A DNA stretch of 64,000 bases. Source: Melanocharis versteri. Lineage: Eukaryota > Chordata > Aves > Passeriformes > Melanocharitidae. The DNA is taken from positions 758,754 to 822,753 of the forward strand of contig VZTG01001540.1 of assembly GCA_013397845.1 (NCBI GenBank). Reading direction: 5' to 3'. The translations under genes and the position numbers were made by a program. This document shows, piece after piece, positions 1-13,644 of the stretch. Position 1 is the stretch's first letter. The number at the start of each line of letters is the position of its first letter. The notes beneath the pieces are model-generated. The model did not search any database. It was not told the DNA's origin and saw only the letters and a program-made list of their open reading frames with translations.

Positions 1-116
1 AGAGCCAGGTGGCTGAAAGGCAATCAGACTCTCAGCACTGCTTTGAGCATGAAAAGTACTCCGAGTGTGTTGAATAGGAACATCAGGTTATGAATTTTCC
101 ATGTGGTTTTGTTGAG

Positions 117-134
117 TTTTTTTTTTTTTTTTTT
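117..134 (+). repeat. Poly(T) tract
   Basis: An uninterrupted T run of about 18 bases. Its origin is not evident; it is not attached to a recognisable retrotransposon. Confidence 0.9.
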
Positions 135-821
135 GCTAGAATGTGTCTCCTATCAAACATTTTTTCCAAAATATTCCAGTATTAATAACTATGCCAAGGG
201 AAAACTGTCTTCTACCCAGCTCTAGCTCTCAGCTTGTCAGGTGTCTGAGGCATTTATATGTGAAAGGGAAACCTCGCTACGGTTTGATGAGAAAAGCAAT
301 GAGATCCCAACCACCTTCTCGGATAAACAAATCTGGGACCTTGCCAGGGCTAGCCAAAGTAAGTCTGAAGAGAGCAAACCAACCTTCCTACTCTGTAAAT
401 AGCTACAAAAGATTCTGAGAACAGAGACAAGAGCAGCAGACACCTGAAATTAATGAAGAAAGAGGAGTATGTGACGGTGGAAAAGCACCAGTGTAAAAGC
501 ACAGCAGCAACGATTGTACCCACAAGATGAAGAGAAGGGAAAGGAATTAATTCTCTCATCACTAAAGGGTGCTCCCTGAAAATAGATGGACTTAGTATAC
601 AAATACATATTGCTCTTTCTGTTCTGGATGATTCACTCATGTTTTTGCGTCTGATTTTAGAAAAACACTTCGATAGTCTCATCCTTTCCCAGATTGAAAA
701 GAAGGCAATAGGAAATATGCTGGTTTATGCCAACAGCAACTATATTTTGAGATATATCTTTTGCCTTTAAAAGTAAGATAAGCAAGAAGAAAAAAAATGT
801 AGCTACATACAAGAATGTATC

Positions 822-1511
822 ATAGAATCATATAATGGTCTGGGTTGGGAGGGAACTCAAAGATCACTTGACTCCAACTCCCCTGCCACGGGCAGGGGCA
901 CCTCCCACTAGACCAGGTTGCTCCAAGCCTTGTCCAACCTGACCCTGAACACTTCCAGGGATGGGACATCCACGGCTTCACTGGGCAACCTGTTCCTGTG
1001 CCTCACCACCCTCACAGACAAGAATTTCTTTCTAACATCTAATCTAAATCTCTTCTCTTTCAGTCTAAAATTCTTCCCACTCGTCCTATCACTAACTGCC
1101 TGTGTAAAAAGTCACTCCCAGTCTTTTTTATAAGCCCCCTTTAGGTACTGGAAGGCTGCTATGAGGTGTCCCAGAAATCTTCTCTTTTCCCGGCCAAACA
1201 ATCCCAGATCTCTCAGCCTGTCTGCACAAGAGATGTTCCAGCCCCTCGAGCATCTTTGTGGCCTTTCTATGAACCTGCTCTAACAGGTCCACGTCTGTCT
1301 AGTGCTGAGGACTCCAGACCTGGATGCATCACTCCAGGTAGGGTCTCAAAAACAGAGGAGGAGAATCACCTCCCTCGACCTGCTGGCCATCCCTCTTTCG
1401 ATGCAGCTAGGATGTGGTTGGCTTTCTGGGTTGCAAGTCCACACTATTGGCTCATGTCCAGCTCTTCATCCATGAGAACCACTAAATCTTTCTCCTTAAG
1501 GCTGCTCTCAA
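822..1511 (-). mobile_element. CR1 LINE 3' fragment
   Basis: In inverted orientation the piece starts with the CR1 tail (ATAGAATCATATAATGG) followed by the 3' UTR-like segment read backwards (TTGGGAGGGAACTC, then the ATGGGACATCCACGGCTTC region) and the end of the reverse transcriptase ORF. Numerous stops and indels show it is dead. About 690 bases are recognisable; it is 5'-truncated, as is usual for bird CR1. Confidence 0.9.
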
Positions 1512-1559
1512 TGTGTTTTTGTATGTCAAAGGCATTAAAAGGATTACCAAATTAACCAT

Positions 1560-4500
1560 TCTTCTGTCAGCCTAATATCAGTTCTAGTAAATTTAACAGA
1601 AGAGTAGATGTGGGATTTCATTGTTAAACAAATTACAGGAGAGGCATACAATCAATACCTGTAAGAAAATAAAAAAACAAAATCTTTTTCCAAACCAACT
1701 CAGTACCCTTTTAGTCATGTCACAGATTTGGTTGATAAATGTGTAAATGCCAATCCAATATATCAAATGCATGTTTATATATAGAAAATTTTGATTATTG
1801 TAGATTACATTTTTTCTGAACCATCACTAAGCCAGTAGATGATAAAACCAGTCAACTGACTGATCTCAAAGATAAGCGTTCCTGGGAAATCCTTACTGAG
1901 GGAGCATATTTTTAGTGCATTGCCCTGTGTCTTCACATTATTTAACTTGTATCAGTGAATCGGGAGGAAATACAATACTGTTTATAAAGTTTGTACATAA
2001 AACAAAACCAGGAGGATTGTTAAACAAAAAAAAAGGACTGGTGTTCCCTCTAGCAGACGCAATAAACTGAGCACAAACAAGCAAACACAATTAATTTACA
2101 GCAAAGCCAAATAGTTACATACTTGGAAAAAGAACATTTGTGCTTATGGGAGCAGAGATTGCATCCTGGGGAAAAGAAGAGAAATTGAGGAATCACAGTA
2201 GATGGTGAGCTAATCCTGAAGCTTCAGTGCAAAGTGGTGGCTTAAAAGATTAACACCATCTCTAAATGTGTCAGGCATGGAACACTGAGCAGGAGCAAGA
2301 GCTTCCATGCCTTTTGTACTTAACACCAGTTGCTTGAATAATAACATTCAACATTCCTGTCCTCAACAGAAACAATGGGAAATTGTCCATCATCATAACT
2401 GTCCTTTGTCCTCACATTTGCTAGGTGTGAAAGGCAGTTAGCTCACAAAGCTGAAAATTACAGGGGTTGTGTAGGTCCCATCAGTTATCAGCGATACATT
2501 GGATGACAAATTTCATTATATTTGAGTAACTGTCACAAAATTTTAATATAGCTGCAGCCACATTTTCATTAGTGTTTTGAGCAAAACACTGTAAACTACA
2601 ATAACTGATAGAAATCAATAATACATAATAATCATTCATTATTAAGAGACGAAGCACAGATCACATGCCTAGGTCTTAGCTCCCTTAGTTTTGAAGCTGG
2701 TCACATCCATGTATCAAATTCAGCTCAGAATAATATTCAATAATGATTCTAGCAGACACCTGCACCGATTTACTTCTGCCTGAGAAGCTCATAGGGAAAG
2801 GGCTCCATACAAACTTGGAGGGTAAGGGGGATAAAGAGCAGTGTTTCCAGAGGAGATAAGGGGAGCCTGACTTATTTAGCATCACAGAGCAAAGCAAGAG
2901 TAGCTTCTTTCAAAAATACCTCAGAGTCAGTGGAAAAGCAGAGGAGTGCCATTCAAGTAAGTTTGGAAATCAGAGGCTTTCTTGTCACTAAAGCTGTGAG
3001 AATATTAGAAGGAAGCACGAGGCAACAGAGACAACTCAGTGTTAAGACTGAGATGATTCAACTTAAGCTAAGGACGAGATGACATGTTTCCTTGTCTGAG
3101 TGCAGGACTGGGTTTTATGGTGAAGAGGTGCCTTCTGGTTCTCTGCTGTTACACTGAAATGGAGGGCTAGGTGTTGGTCATCTAAATATTGCATGAAAGT
3201 TATAACAGACCATAAAATGGAGTAAAAAGAAAATCTTTAGAAAAAAGTGAAAGATGCAACTCTATTGCTGTATTAACTACAGTCTCCATTTAAATAAAGA
3301 AAATACTGCTGAATTTGGACTTTCCAAGGAGTAAGCCAATTGTGTTTTGGAAAGGTAAGTCTAGCTTAAAATTCAAGCAGAACCCATTATAGATGTAGTG
3401 ACTGAGGAACAATTTCATAATTTTTGCATCAATGGCTGCAGACCATCCAGGAGCAGCACTGCCAGTAACTGACCTTCAGAAGAGGAAGATCAGGAAGACA
3501 CACCTTTTGCAAAAACCTCTCTCAGGCTGAGGCAGGTGAAGAGCTGCTGTGTTTGGGACAAGCCTCCAGGAAGACGAGAGCCAAGAGTGTACTTGTGAGA
3601 AGAGAAGCATCCTCCTCTCTGCTGAAAGCCTCTCTCTCAGCTGCTGTGTGACCCCACTTGAGGACTAGAATTGCCTATGCAACTTTGCAGTAGAAAGGTG
3701 AATTTGGAGCCTCCGAGGCATCCAGGGTGCCAAGTATCTTTCTTTTTAATGCTATAGCTGAGCCTGTGGCAAGGAACTGCTCTGAAAGGGCAAGAACCAA
3801 CACCAGGCTCACGTTTAGTTTGTCTGTGGCCACCTTCTGCTTTGCTAGCTCTGTTTTTTGACAGCTGGGAACCAGCTCATCCCATGAAGGATCACTATGA
3901 ACAGCCAGCTAATGAGATAAACACAAGATATCACATACAGCATCCCTGTTCCACCCACACACTGCTGCAGCCTGCTGGCCTCTTCTCATTCAGAGGTGCT
4001 TCATACTTGTGGCCTCAGGAGTGTTCCAGGACCTACTGTCCACAGCTTTCCCTGCAGATCAGGTGTGTGAGTGCTCTTGAACTTGGTTTGAGAGTGAAGT
4101 GTTTTATAAATGGTTTTGAAACAGAGCAGGTGAAACATCTGAGATCACCAGTCAACTGATTTCATTTGAATTCGGACTGTACAAACTGGAATGCTTTCAA
4201 CTCTGAAGTGTCTCAGACCATTGAACTGTGAGAGGAGGAAGATCTCAGAAAGGGTTACGATTACTTCTAAGTTAACTGGTAATACTTTGAGACTCACCCC
4301 TGTTCTCACCTTTTTGAAGAGGGAGGAACAAATGTACAAAGAATGTGTGGTTTCAGAGGTTGTCACCAACCCCACTGGCTCCCATATGAGCCAAGATTAG
4401 AACACGGCCCTTCAAGTCTGGAACTGGACAAAGGAGATGCAGTAGCTGCATGGCTCCTTTAAGGTACCTCGGAGGCAGGAGCTATGGAAGAGTCAGATTC

Positions 4501-6990
4501 TGTGTATTTGTTCTCCTCCTGTAAGGTGGAGATACCAATAACATATATTTATTTAATTGGATACAGCCTCTCTCACATGGGAAGAATACAGTATTCAGTG
4601 TAATGGTGCATTCCAGCCTGAAACCCATGGTCACCTTGATGGGGACTTGAAGAAGCATTTTTCTAAGCAAATCCAAAATCATGAATTGTCACCTTCTGTC
4701 ATGAAAATGAAAATATTTTTTTTTAAAGTACAAGATGAAATATACACTTGGAAACTTTTATTATTACATAATGTATTTTTATCTCTTAAATGTGCTTTCT
4801 TTTCTTTTTCTTTGAGGTCTCCAGCTTCCGTCTTTCAAGGCTTGCTCCACAACCATAGGAAAAAACCCACCCTGTTTATTTTTAAATCAAAGCTAAAAAT
4901 CTCATGGGATTTGCAGACCTAGCAGCCCTGAAATGAAATGCAATTCCCTAAGGTTTAGGATCACAGAGATGTAAACACGCCTGCCATCAATGACTACATA
5001 ACTAGAAGTTTGGTAGAACTAGATTTTCTTCCAACTTGGTTCTGCGGATTTAACTAGGAAAAAAAAAGACATTTTGTAACATTTCAGAAGAGTTTTGATA
5101 TTTTCAGCGTGTTGCAAGAGTGAGGTTGAAAAGCCTTTGGGGACAGAGGTGTAACAGTGTAACAGTGAATGCCACTAACACAAGATAAATTTATGTTGAC
5201 TTTGCTGAATAAGAGGTTTAATCCGCTGGGCATTATGAAAATTACCTGTGACAGGGATGGAAGAAGAGGTAAGTGATGGGTTGGTGAGATTCATAGGATT
5301 ACACACCTAGGGACATCTTCTGGGCTGCCTTCCAGCTACTGCTGCTGCCCCACGAGAGCTCCATGGTGCTTGCAATACCCCCTAGTGATCCTCCAAAGGA
5401 TGCCTTTTACACCCTGACCTGGGCTTTTCTTCCCCCTTCCCCCCAGTCCTGCCCCCTGCCTGTGCCAGTCGTTCTGCTCCCACTGTGGGCCATGGGCACC
5501 TTTCAAGCCAATGAAGAAGAGAACGTTACGAGCACGATCAAAAATCCGGCTCAGATGCTGCAAACACTGAACAGCCCTCAGTCATCTGCAATATTGGAGA
5601 AAGGTTTGGGCAGCTCTGCAGTTAATTAACTGCATAAATAGAAAATATAAACCCACAGTACAAGGACCATGTTGATGCAATTGCACAGAAGAGGATATAA
5701 GCAATAATAAGGAGCGAGAGACCAGGTAAGCATCTGAATGACTATTTTGTTGGATGTTCTTCATGAAATTACAATAATTGTCTGGACAAATGAGATACAT
5801 CCTTTTGAGTGTTCAATTCCAGAATTAAATCTCATTTTTTGTTGCAGAGCAGATACTTATTTTCACAATTATCCTGCTTACCTCACTGTGGACTTCCCTT
5901 GAACCATGCATTGCCTGAAGCTGCGAGACTACAAGTAGGCACTTTCTATACCTCCCTGCTATCTGTACTTCTTCATTAAAGAAGCAGAAATGTAGTTTAA
6001 AAAATCTAAAGGCAACTTTCTTCATTCTAGAAAGTAACTCATGTCACAAACAACTTCCTAAAGCCGTGCTCTTTTGGTATCACTTTATGAAGTGAGATGA
6101 CCCTGCAGCCACGTCCTGCCCACCTTGGAGACAGCACATGAAGAAAGAAACTGAGCGTGGGAGAGAGGAAGGCAAAATGATACATCCGACTGCAGAAACT
6201 GTAAAAGAAGCTGTAAAACAGCTACATTTGTAGAGAAGGAGAATCCGGGACATCTCTGCAGTTCCAGCCACACAGAATGGGAGAACCTGCATCTCCCAGA
6301 CCGCACAGTAGAAATGAAGACTCACTCTTGCGCTGGCCTCTATGGTTTGAAGCTGAGCCTTCCAGTCCTCTTAAAGTCTTTATGAGAAGACACAGTTCAG
6401 CATCCCAGAGCACACGCATTTTGCTTGGTGGCTGAGAAAATGATCATAGCCAAGGCCTCAGAAGTCTACTACAAGATGCATTTTATGTCAATTATTTGCA
6501 CACAGTAGATAATGTGCAGTAGCCTAGAGCCTCCAAAATATTTAGAGCAAAAAAATACTGAAACGTACCTCAGAAGGGTAACAAGCCTCATTAACAGCAA
6601 GCACAAGCATCGACGTAGGCTTCAGGGAAGTCAATGGTGCCCTCTAAAGGGAACTCATGTGATTCACAGGAAAGCTTCACAGCTGTGGGACCCACTGCCC
6701 GTGCAGCCATGGAACAACCCAGCAACAGTTTATGTGCAATAACTTAAATAATCCATAAGATGACAAAATGCAGGGTCGTTAATATCTCTTCTGAATTTGG
6801 GAAAGAAGCCGGTGGAAAGCTTTTTTCTAATATTTACTGCTGAGGTGAGAAGGCATCCTTGTCCAAAACAACGTAAATATTGGGACCAAGACCCCAGGAA
6901 AGAAAGGTACATCGAATTAGCAGCACAGTCTGCACCACATGTGAAAGTGGGCCATGACATATTTAATAAAACTTTAATCTGAGCTAAATA
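1560..6990. other. Intergenic, no gene seen
   Basis: This is single-copy-looking A/T-rich sequence. Open frames up to about 121 codons have no recognisable family and no splice-compatible partners. A moderately G+C-rich patch at 3430-3660 is not identifiable. No promoter-like CpG cluster is present. Confidence 0.6.
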
Positions 6991-6997
6991 ATTCTTG

Positions 6998-7140
6998 CAC
7001 AGAGAGACTGTAGAGCCTCCCTTGAGAACCACCTGGATGCAATCCTGTGCCATGCGGTGTAGGAGGACCCAGCCTAAGCAGGGAGGCTGGACCAGGTGAC
7101 CCACTGTGGTGCCTTCCAACCTTGCCCATTGTGTGAGTGT
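6998..7140 (+). mobile_element. CR1 LINE 3' tail fragment
   Basis: The stretch GGAGGCTGGACCAGGTGACC followed by CTTCCAACCTTGCCCATTGTGTG matches the CR1 3' UTR end, with a decayed ATTCTGTG tail. Only the terminal ~140 bases remain. Confidence 0.8.
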
Positions 7141-8810
7141 GTGGTGACAGAGGGCACACAGACAGTGATTACAGGAGCTACTCAGGAGTGAAGCATGGGG
7201 GCGAACAAGCACCAGGGAGCAACCAGAGCACTGTAAGCAGTGCTTTGTCTCAGCCTCAGCCATCAGGAGCCTGCAATTACTTTGTGATTCACTTACAAAA
7301 TTCAACATGTTCTCTTCCAAGAAATATGAAGTACCTCGAACAGCAACATGTACTTTGTTTCAATCTTCCAGTTGAGCTCTGGCTGATTGCACCATCATTT
7401 GGCCAAATCAGGAAAAGAGCTATTGATCTCCAACGTACTGATGTGCAGATCTTATACATGGGTACACATTATTTCAGGACAAGAGTCTGCTTCCCCAGGA
7501 AGATTAATCTTGTGTTGAATTCAAGAGGCACTGCAATGCTTTGCTACTAAGAAAGTCAGGACAATTATTCCCAGGTTTAGTGATTGCCACTCATTAAAAT
7601 CAGGATTTACTTGATTACGTTTTGGAGAAACTCTAGACCCTGAGTGCAATTTATAACTGATGAGAAGATAAAAATATTAATATTGCTTAAAATTAAATAT
7701 TTCCAGTGAATCTTGTAAATGCTGCTCATGCTCAAGCTTTAACCATGGTTTTTTCCCCACTGGATTGCAGGTATAGTAACAGGAGGATTCTGTGATTTAC
7801 CAGATGAGGCGAAGGTACATCCTTTGCTCATTACTTACATTTGCCAGCATTTGTGGTGTAGTCACTAGAAACAAACAAAATATAAGAGAGCCATGATTTT
7901 CAGAAGCCATTAGAATAATCCTGGGAACGTTTCCATCTTAGATTTATGCTCTTCTTCAATAAAAGAAATTGCACACAACTCATCCCAGAACTGCAGTATA
8001 CCTGAGACTTGAATAGAGGATGCCCATACACAAACAAAATTGGGGACAGTGCCTTATAATGCATGACAGTGTGGAAATTCCTAGCCTAACTTTCACCACT
8101 GGCCACTGTGACTTGGAGAAGGCCATCTTTACCTCTCATTTCCTCAGGGTTTTCACATGTGTGGCAGGAGGCCTGTAGGTTTAGAGAGCATGTTGAGTCA
8201 AAAATGTCTCTGAAACCCAGGTGCTGTTGTAGTTACTGTACATGATGGGTTATGAGACAAGGAAAACCATGTACCAGTCAAACTAATGCTTATTTGTTAA
8301 AGATCATTCCCCAAGGCTTGGGTGCTTGGTTCACACAGGCAGTTTAAGATGTTTCAACTGAGAATTCAAAGCCAGAGTTAGCTTTACAGCAAGAAGGTCA
8401 GGTATGGGAGTTCAGTGTGTGCCCTTTGCCAATCCGAACACGATTTTTTTCATGCTGAGTACTAGTAATTAACTGATCTCTAGTGAATTACAGCACCTGC
8501 GTTATCCATCCTTGCTAGCAGGAGAATTATTAAGCAGCAAACTGTTAAGCTCGCAGCTCGTTAGAAGCTCTGCACGACACAGCAGCACATAGCCCAAGTC
8601 CCATGGCTCCCAATATATCACAGCACAGAGAACAGCAGTGGAAACAAGAAGACTGCATAAAGGGAAGACGACTGGGAAGGCTGGGATGTGGGAGCAGCAG
8701 GAGGATCAGCAGAAGGGCTGTCAGAGACATTCAGATTAGCAGGTCATCAAGATCCTAGCACAGCAATGTGCAGCTTTTTAGGTTACTTGGAATAGCAGGG
8801 GTGATCTAAA
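7140..8810. other. Intergenic, no gene seen
   Basis: Nothing recognisable on either strand; no repeats longer than a few units. Confidence 0.6.
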
Positions 8811-9560
8811 ACAGACATGTCATTGAGAGAGGATGTTGGGAAGAACAGCCTGGAGCACTTGGCAGTTTCAAGAAGGTGAGAAAGGAGAGTGAGGAAATCC
8901 TAACGACTTGCAGAGGCGGGATAAGGTGGATAGCTCCTAAAGGACACAAATGGCACTTCCAAAGCCAGCCACTCCCCAGTTAAAAGAGTGAACAGAGGAT
9001 TGAGGAGAACTTCTGAGCAGGCAAGCCTTGTGCTCTGGGTACCTTGGTGCTTGCTCACTGGACAGAGCGCTCCAGCACTTGCGTCTTAGTGCTCATGTGA
9101 GGGCAAAATCGGCTCCAAAAGAAGGTCACATCCCTTTCTGGCATCTTTCCTACCCTCTTGCAACACTACTTCCACCCACAGGTGAGAAGGAACACAGCAC
9201 AACACAGCTGGTAGGGAGCTTGAGAGTGAGTAACAAAACCGGGGGGGGGGAGATAAAGGGAACGTAGGGAGAGGAAAACTGTCATGCCTAGGGGATGAAA
9301 AGCAGAAGTCGGTTCAGACAGAAGGAAGGAATGATGGTCCATCAGAGGAAAGACATGGTGGAAGTGGGAAAAGGAGTTTATAGAAGTCTGAGGGAAAGCG
9401 CAGGAAGAGAGTTGTGGGACAAAGGAGGATTCACAGAAATGATGGCAAGATGTCCTGAAGTTTGAACAAAATGTTTCAGGAAACAGGAAAATGGAGGTAA
9501 AAAGAAGGCATTGGAAAGGTAAGCATGTAGGAAGCAGCTGTTGGGGAGAGACTTGAGTTA
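8810..9560 (+). repeat. Purine-rich low-complexity tract
   Basis: The plus strand is strongly biased to A and G, most clearly from 9241 to 9550, including a run of about ten G at 9241-9250 and many GGAAG/GAGGA words. This bias removes stops on the minus strand and creates a spurious 169-codon frame there. Confidence 0.75.
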
Positions 9561-9714
9561 GAGTTTGCATCCTGAATACAATGCTCCCATATTCAGGAAC
9601 AGATGGGCACGCAGGAGGTGTCTGAGGCAACTTTGTGCAAGTAGAACGAAGCAGCTTTGTGCAAGGCATTTCCACTGGAAGGGAGCATTAATACCAGAGG
9701 AATGTGGCAAGGAT

Positions 9715-9786
9715 GACAGAATCATAGAATAGCTTTGGTTGGGACCTTGGCAGGTCATCTGGTCCAACCCCTTGCTCAGAGTGGGG
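9715..9786 (-). mobile_element. CR1 LINE tail relic
   Basis: GACAGAATCATAGAATAGC, then TTGGTTGGGACCTTGGCAGG and TCTGGTCCAACCCC, is the inverted CR1 3' terminus. About 70 bases remain. Confidence 0.85.
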
Positions 9787-9789
9787 AAG

Positions 9790-12700
9790 AAAATAATACA
9801 TGGGAGATGAAAATTCCCTTGCATCTTCACAGATACAAAGTGAAGCTTTAGCTATAAAGCAAAAAATGCATATCCAAAGTCAAACCTTCCCTTGGTTCTC
9901 TAGGTTGACGTTGCCCTCTGGAAGCAACGCTTTTACAGATTACTGGAATTGCTACTATAACTGCTCTGGATTCTTTGCTGTGAAGCAGAGAGGGTTTTAT
10001 TGCATATCAAAAGGAGGAAACGAGCACACATGACAATCAGCATGTAGCTTGCTCTAAACACACATGCACATCTAATGCACAGTTGATGCCAGCACAAAAC
10101 AAAGATAGGAAAAATATTTCTCATGCAAACTGGGTTGGTGGTTAATCAAGTGAATCGTACCTTTTAGAGAGGTATCCTAGCAACTCCCCAGCAGCCACGA
10201 GTCCCGGCTGACAGTGCACACTGATGCAATTGTTCTCCTCCTGCAGACATCAAAACTTTGCAGCTAATCAAAGAGATAATTCGAAACAGGAGACCACGTT
10301 AAATTTGATCCAACAAAAGGAAATTTTATAAATGAGCAATGTCACCCGGGGCATCTCTGATGCTTAAAGTTGTCATCTTGGAACAAGAGTAGGTCAGGCT
10401 TAGCGAAGCCATGCAATGCTGGGAACAGAACCTCCCTTCCTGCAACCATGACTCTCCTGAAGGCACTTGTGTCTGCTGTGCTGGTTTGTGCTGGTCTCTG
10501 CTTCAGAGCACTATGCAGAATTTATTACTATTTGCTTGAATAGCAAAGGCTCACCCAAAGAACTTTCTAGAGCACAAGTATCAGCAAAAGCCCTGCTGAT
10601 GTGCTTTTAGCCACCTGTCCCAAGAACAAATTCACACTCCTAACAAGCCAGATTAGATATTCTGTCACATCTCCTGACAGTGCAAATAGGCTCAGGCTTG
10701 GCTGGACAAGACCTTCTGTCTCAGGACCAGCAATGAACCTGAGGCTACCAAGTAGCCTAAGGTCATCCTTTCTAAGTGTCCTCATTTTGGAAGCATTATA
10801 GATTTGCAATTCACCTCTTTAGGCATGGGAGCAAAAGAAGAAGCAAAATCACAAACATAGGATCCTATATGGTTATGGAAAGTCACTTCCCCCTTCCCCA
10901 CTTTTTAGCTAGCCCAAAGATACCACAGATCTGAGAAAAACATTCAAGATGTTTAAGCATTTCCCACTTCCCTTTTCTTACCTCAGCTGAGAGACTTCAG
11001 TTCAGAGTTGTGAAGGGTCTCCCAAGTTCTCCTCCGGTGGTTTATATTTCTTCTGGATTACAGAACACCTATTATACTTCCCCCAACACACTCAACAGTT
11101 CACCTCCTCTTTCAAAGAGAAAAATATTCCTCCTTAAAACTTCCTGTTTTCTCTGTCAGGTGAGCCCTGCCACCTGACCACCCCCATCAGATGCTCCTCA
11201 GATACTTTCATTTGATGACCACTCTCTTGGGGATCAGAACTGTAAGAGCATTTTTCCCAGGGCAGTAATGATGTCCCTGAATATTCCACTAAAACTGTTA
11301 ATCAAATTTTAATGATCCTTCCTGGCTGGCATGGAGGAATTTCTTCCATCACCCTTGGTGGTTCAGAGGGAAAGCAAGAACAGATATAATAGCCATATGG
11401 TCTAAACATCAAACAGAACCTACAACCGGACATAAACATCAAATCATACACAAGTCATCATCAAAACTGTTGGGACCTACCTCTTACTGCAAAAGCTGGA
11501 TTTTTTTTTTTTGCAGCCAATCAAGTCCTGTTAAGACACTGCCAACCACTAAAAGCAACATGCAAACTGTCCAGCTACAGCAGCTGAGATCAGGGGTCCA
11601 GAGGACTACAGAGGATCAATGTGCCCATTTGTAAGGTCTACAGAGCTTCTTTAAGACCTTGCAGGAGTTTCTTCCAGTGAGTAGAAAACTGTTACTCCAT
11701 AGCAGAAACGCTGCTTACAGATGTTACAAGGACACAAAGGTTTTCTCCCACAATCAGAAGATTACCTCTGCTTTCACACATTTTATCTGTAATGGTATTT
11801 GTGTCAGTAACTCTAAAACTAGAAAAGTGCAGCAAGAGAAAAGAATAAGCTGTAGAGATGGACAGCCATGAGAGGAAAAGGGAAATTATACCTGTGTCTA
11901 TTCCCAGCAGATCAATTTATTCTCACCTTCCTAATGCAGATAACACCTTTTATTTTTGGTGTGAGTCACCACAGTATTTGCTTCAGGAAGAGGCTGGTAA
12001 CAGGATGTGAATATTTGTGAACTTAAAAAGTGGCTGATAATAAAAAAGAGCTTAGAAACTATACATTTGTAATTGAAACAGCAGGGCACATCAGTTCAGC
12101 ATGATAGTTGGAATTTGCCAGATGTTAATGAGTTGACTTGCAAAGAAACAAAACCAATAGTCCCCTCCATACACTACATGATCCTTAATAACTGCAGCAG
12201 ATACATTATTGTTTTATGCCTTAGAATAGTCAACAATAGGAAATAAAAATAAACAATCCACCCCAATGTCATCTTCAGGAGCAAAGCACCTGCTTCCAGA
12301 AGGGCAGCACCACCCACAGGTAGGACAAGACAAGTAACTAGGCAGTCACAAACACCCGCAGTGTTTACCCACAGACCTCTCCTACCTCTTACAGCACACT
12401 ATTCACCCCAAAAAGTCATTGCAGGAAAGCAACACGGACAGTTAAATTCACTGTTGGTGGTTAAAATTTTTCTGATATTCTGACCATCTGCAGGCAAAAT
12501 GAACCAGATAAGTTCTGTAGTGTTACAATGAATGTAATTGGGACTGTAAGCAAGCAGGTGAATGTGAGCTGCTCTTCACTACCGAGCACCTCGTGAGAAG
12601 CGTCCCACACTCTGGATCTGGATCTGTGACTGATTTTCTTTCTGAATGGGGGGAGCAAAGAGAGTTACTGCACAATGCAGACACCAGCCTTTCTCTTCAG

Positions 12701-13030
12701 AAGAGCCACTGTGTTCAGAAAAATCTTGACTCAATGCACCTTTAAATTGTAAGAATTCTCTGCATTTTAGTGTGTTTTGAATCAGGCCCGGAACATATCA
12801 GAGAGGCGTTTCAAAATCTCTTGCTCTAGTAAGGAATGACCTCCAGCTTAAGGAATGACCTTCAGCTTATTTCCTGGAATGCTTCTGCTAAATTCTTCAT
12901 TGCCTATCTTTTTAATTTGTGTACACAGCACCAGCCAGTAAATAACATCACCAGCAAAGTTGCAACCAACTCCCCTCCAATATCAATATGATATAAAAAG
13001 TCCGAACTCTGTGTTAAAGATGATCTACAC
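9790..13030. other. Sequence downstream of LCA5, no gene seen
   Basis: No coding exon is recognised. AATAAA motifs on the minus strand at 11949-11954 and 11916-11921 could serve a longer LCA5 transcript. A 31-codon frame at 10448-10543 starts with a signal-peptide-like stretch but has no supporting context. Confidence 0.55.
12831..12868 (+). repeat. Tandem duplication, 19-base unit
   Basis: AAGGAATGACCTCCAGCTT is followed directly by AAGGAATGACCTTCAGCTT, two copies differing by one base. It lies just beyond the predicted LCA5 poly(A) site. Confidence 0.95.
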
Positions 13031-13644
13031 ACAAGAAATTTACTCAACTCATTTAATAAAACCATTTTGTTAAAAAATTACTTAGTAATGATTGGAATTT
13101 TACATAGAAAATTGAGAAATTACAAAAGATGGCATTGTATAACAAATATAATCTGAATATAAGAGAAGAGTTAGACACATTTGGTAGTGAGGTCCACAAA
13201 AAACCTAAGCAAAAGGAGAGAGCAGCTGTTCCTGAGTTAATTGTGATTCTGTTGATATTCTTCTGAGATAACACGACAGCAGCGTAAAATATTCTCTTTC
13301 TAAGAGAATTAGTGCTAAGAATGTCTCTTCTACTCATTTCATGACTGCTATTACGCATGCCTTCTCTTGGCACAGTTAAGAGATTCTCTAAATGCCCGAG
13401 AAAGAAAGTATCTGAGGCCTAACAGAAATACTCCAAATGAAAAGCAGTGTACTGTGAGCAGGCTACGGGTAAAAAAACCCCAAGCATCTCTCCTCTGCAT
13501 CTCTCCTCTATACACATACCCATTTATGTAAATTATTCCTTCATAAGGCTTTATAATAAATTTGAAATCTTTCAAATCTATACCTAATAAATATTACAAG
13601 AAAATATTTTTTCAGTATTTACATATGAAACATATAAAACACGA
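13030..13644 (-). other. LCA5: LCA5 3' untranslated region (predicted)
   Basis: This is A/T-rich sequence after the stop codon. On the minus strand an ATTAAA lies at 13057-13052 and is followed about 20 bases later by a GT-rich TTGTGTGTAG. That pairing is a reasonable poly(A) signal with its downstream element, so cleavage is predicted near 13030. A longer alternative 3' UTR could use AATAAA at 11921-11916 or 11954-11949. Confidence 0.6.
13052..13057 (-). terminator. LCA5: Candidate poly(A) signal ATTAAA for LCA5
   Basis: ATTAAA on the minus strand, about 590 bases after the LCA5 stop, with a GT-rich element starting near 13036 on its 3' side. It is the first signal with both parts present. 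Confidence 0.5.

Noticed and set aside
1166..1555. Plus-strand frame of 129 codons
   Set aside because: It lies antisense within a CR1 fragment.
6730..7320. Minus-strand frame of 196 codons
   Set aside because: It overlaps a CR1 tail on the opposite strand, does not start from a convincing ATG, and has no recognisable domain.
9166..9675. Minus-strand frame of 169 codons rich in Ser, Leu, Phe and Pro
   Set aside because: It is explained by the purine-rich plus strand, which makes pyrimidine-rich codons and few stops on the minus strand; it begins with GTG.
10448..10543. 31-codon frame beginning MTLLKALVSAVLVCAGLC, like a signal peptide
   Set aside because: Very short, with no downstream exon or conserved partner. 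Such hydrophobic starts arise by chance in CTG/GTG-rich sequence.
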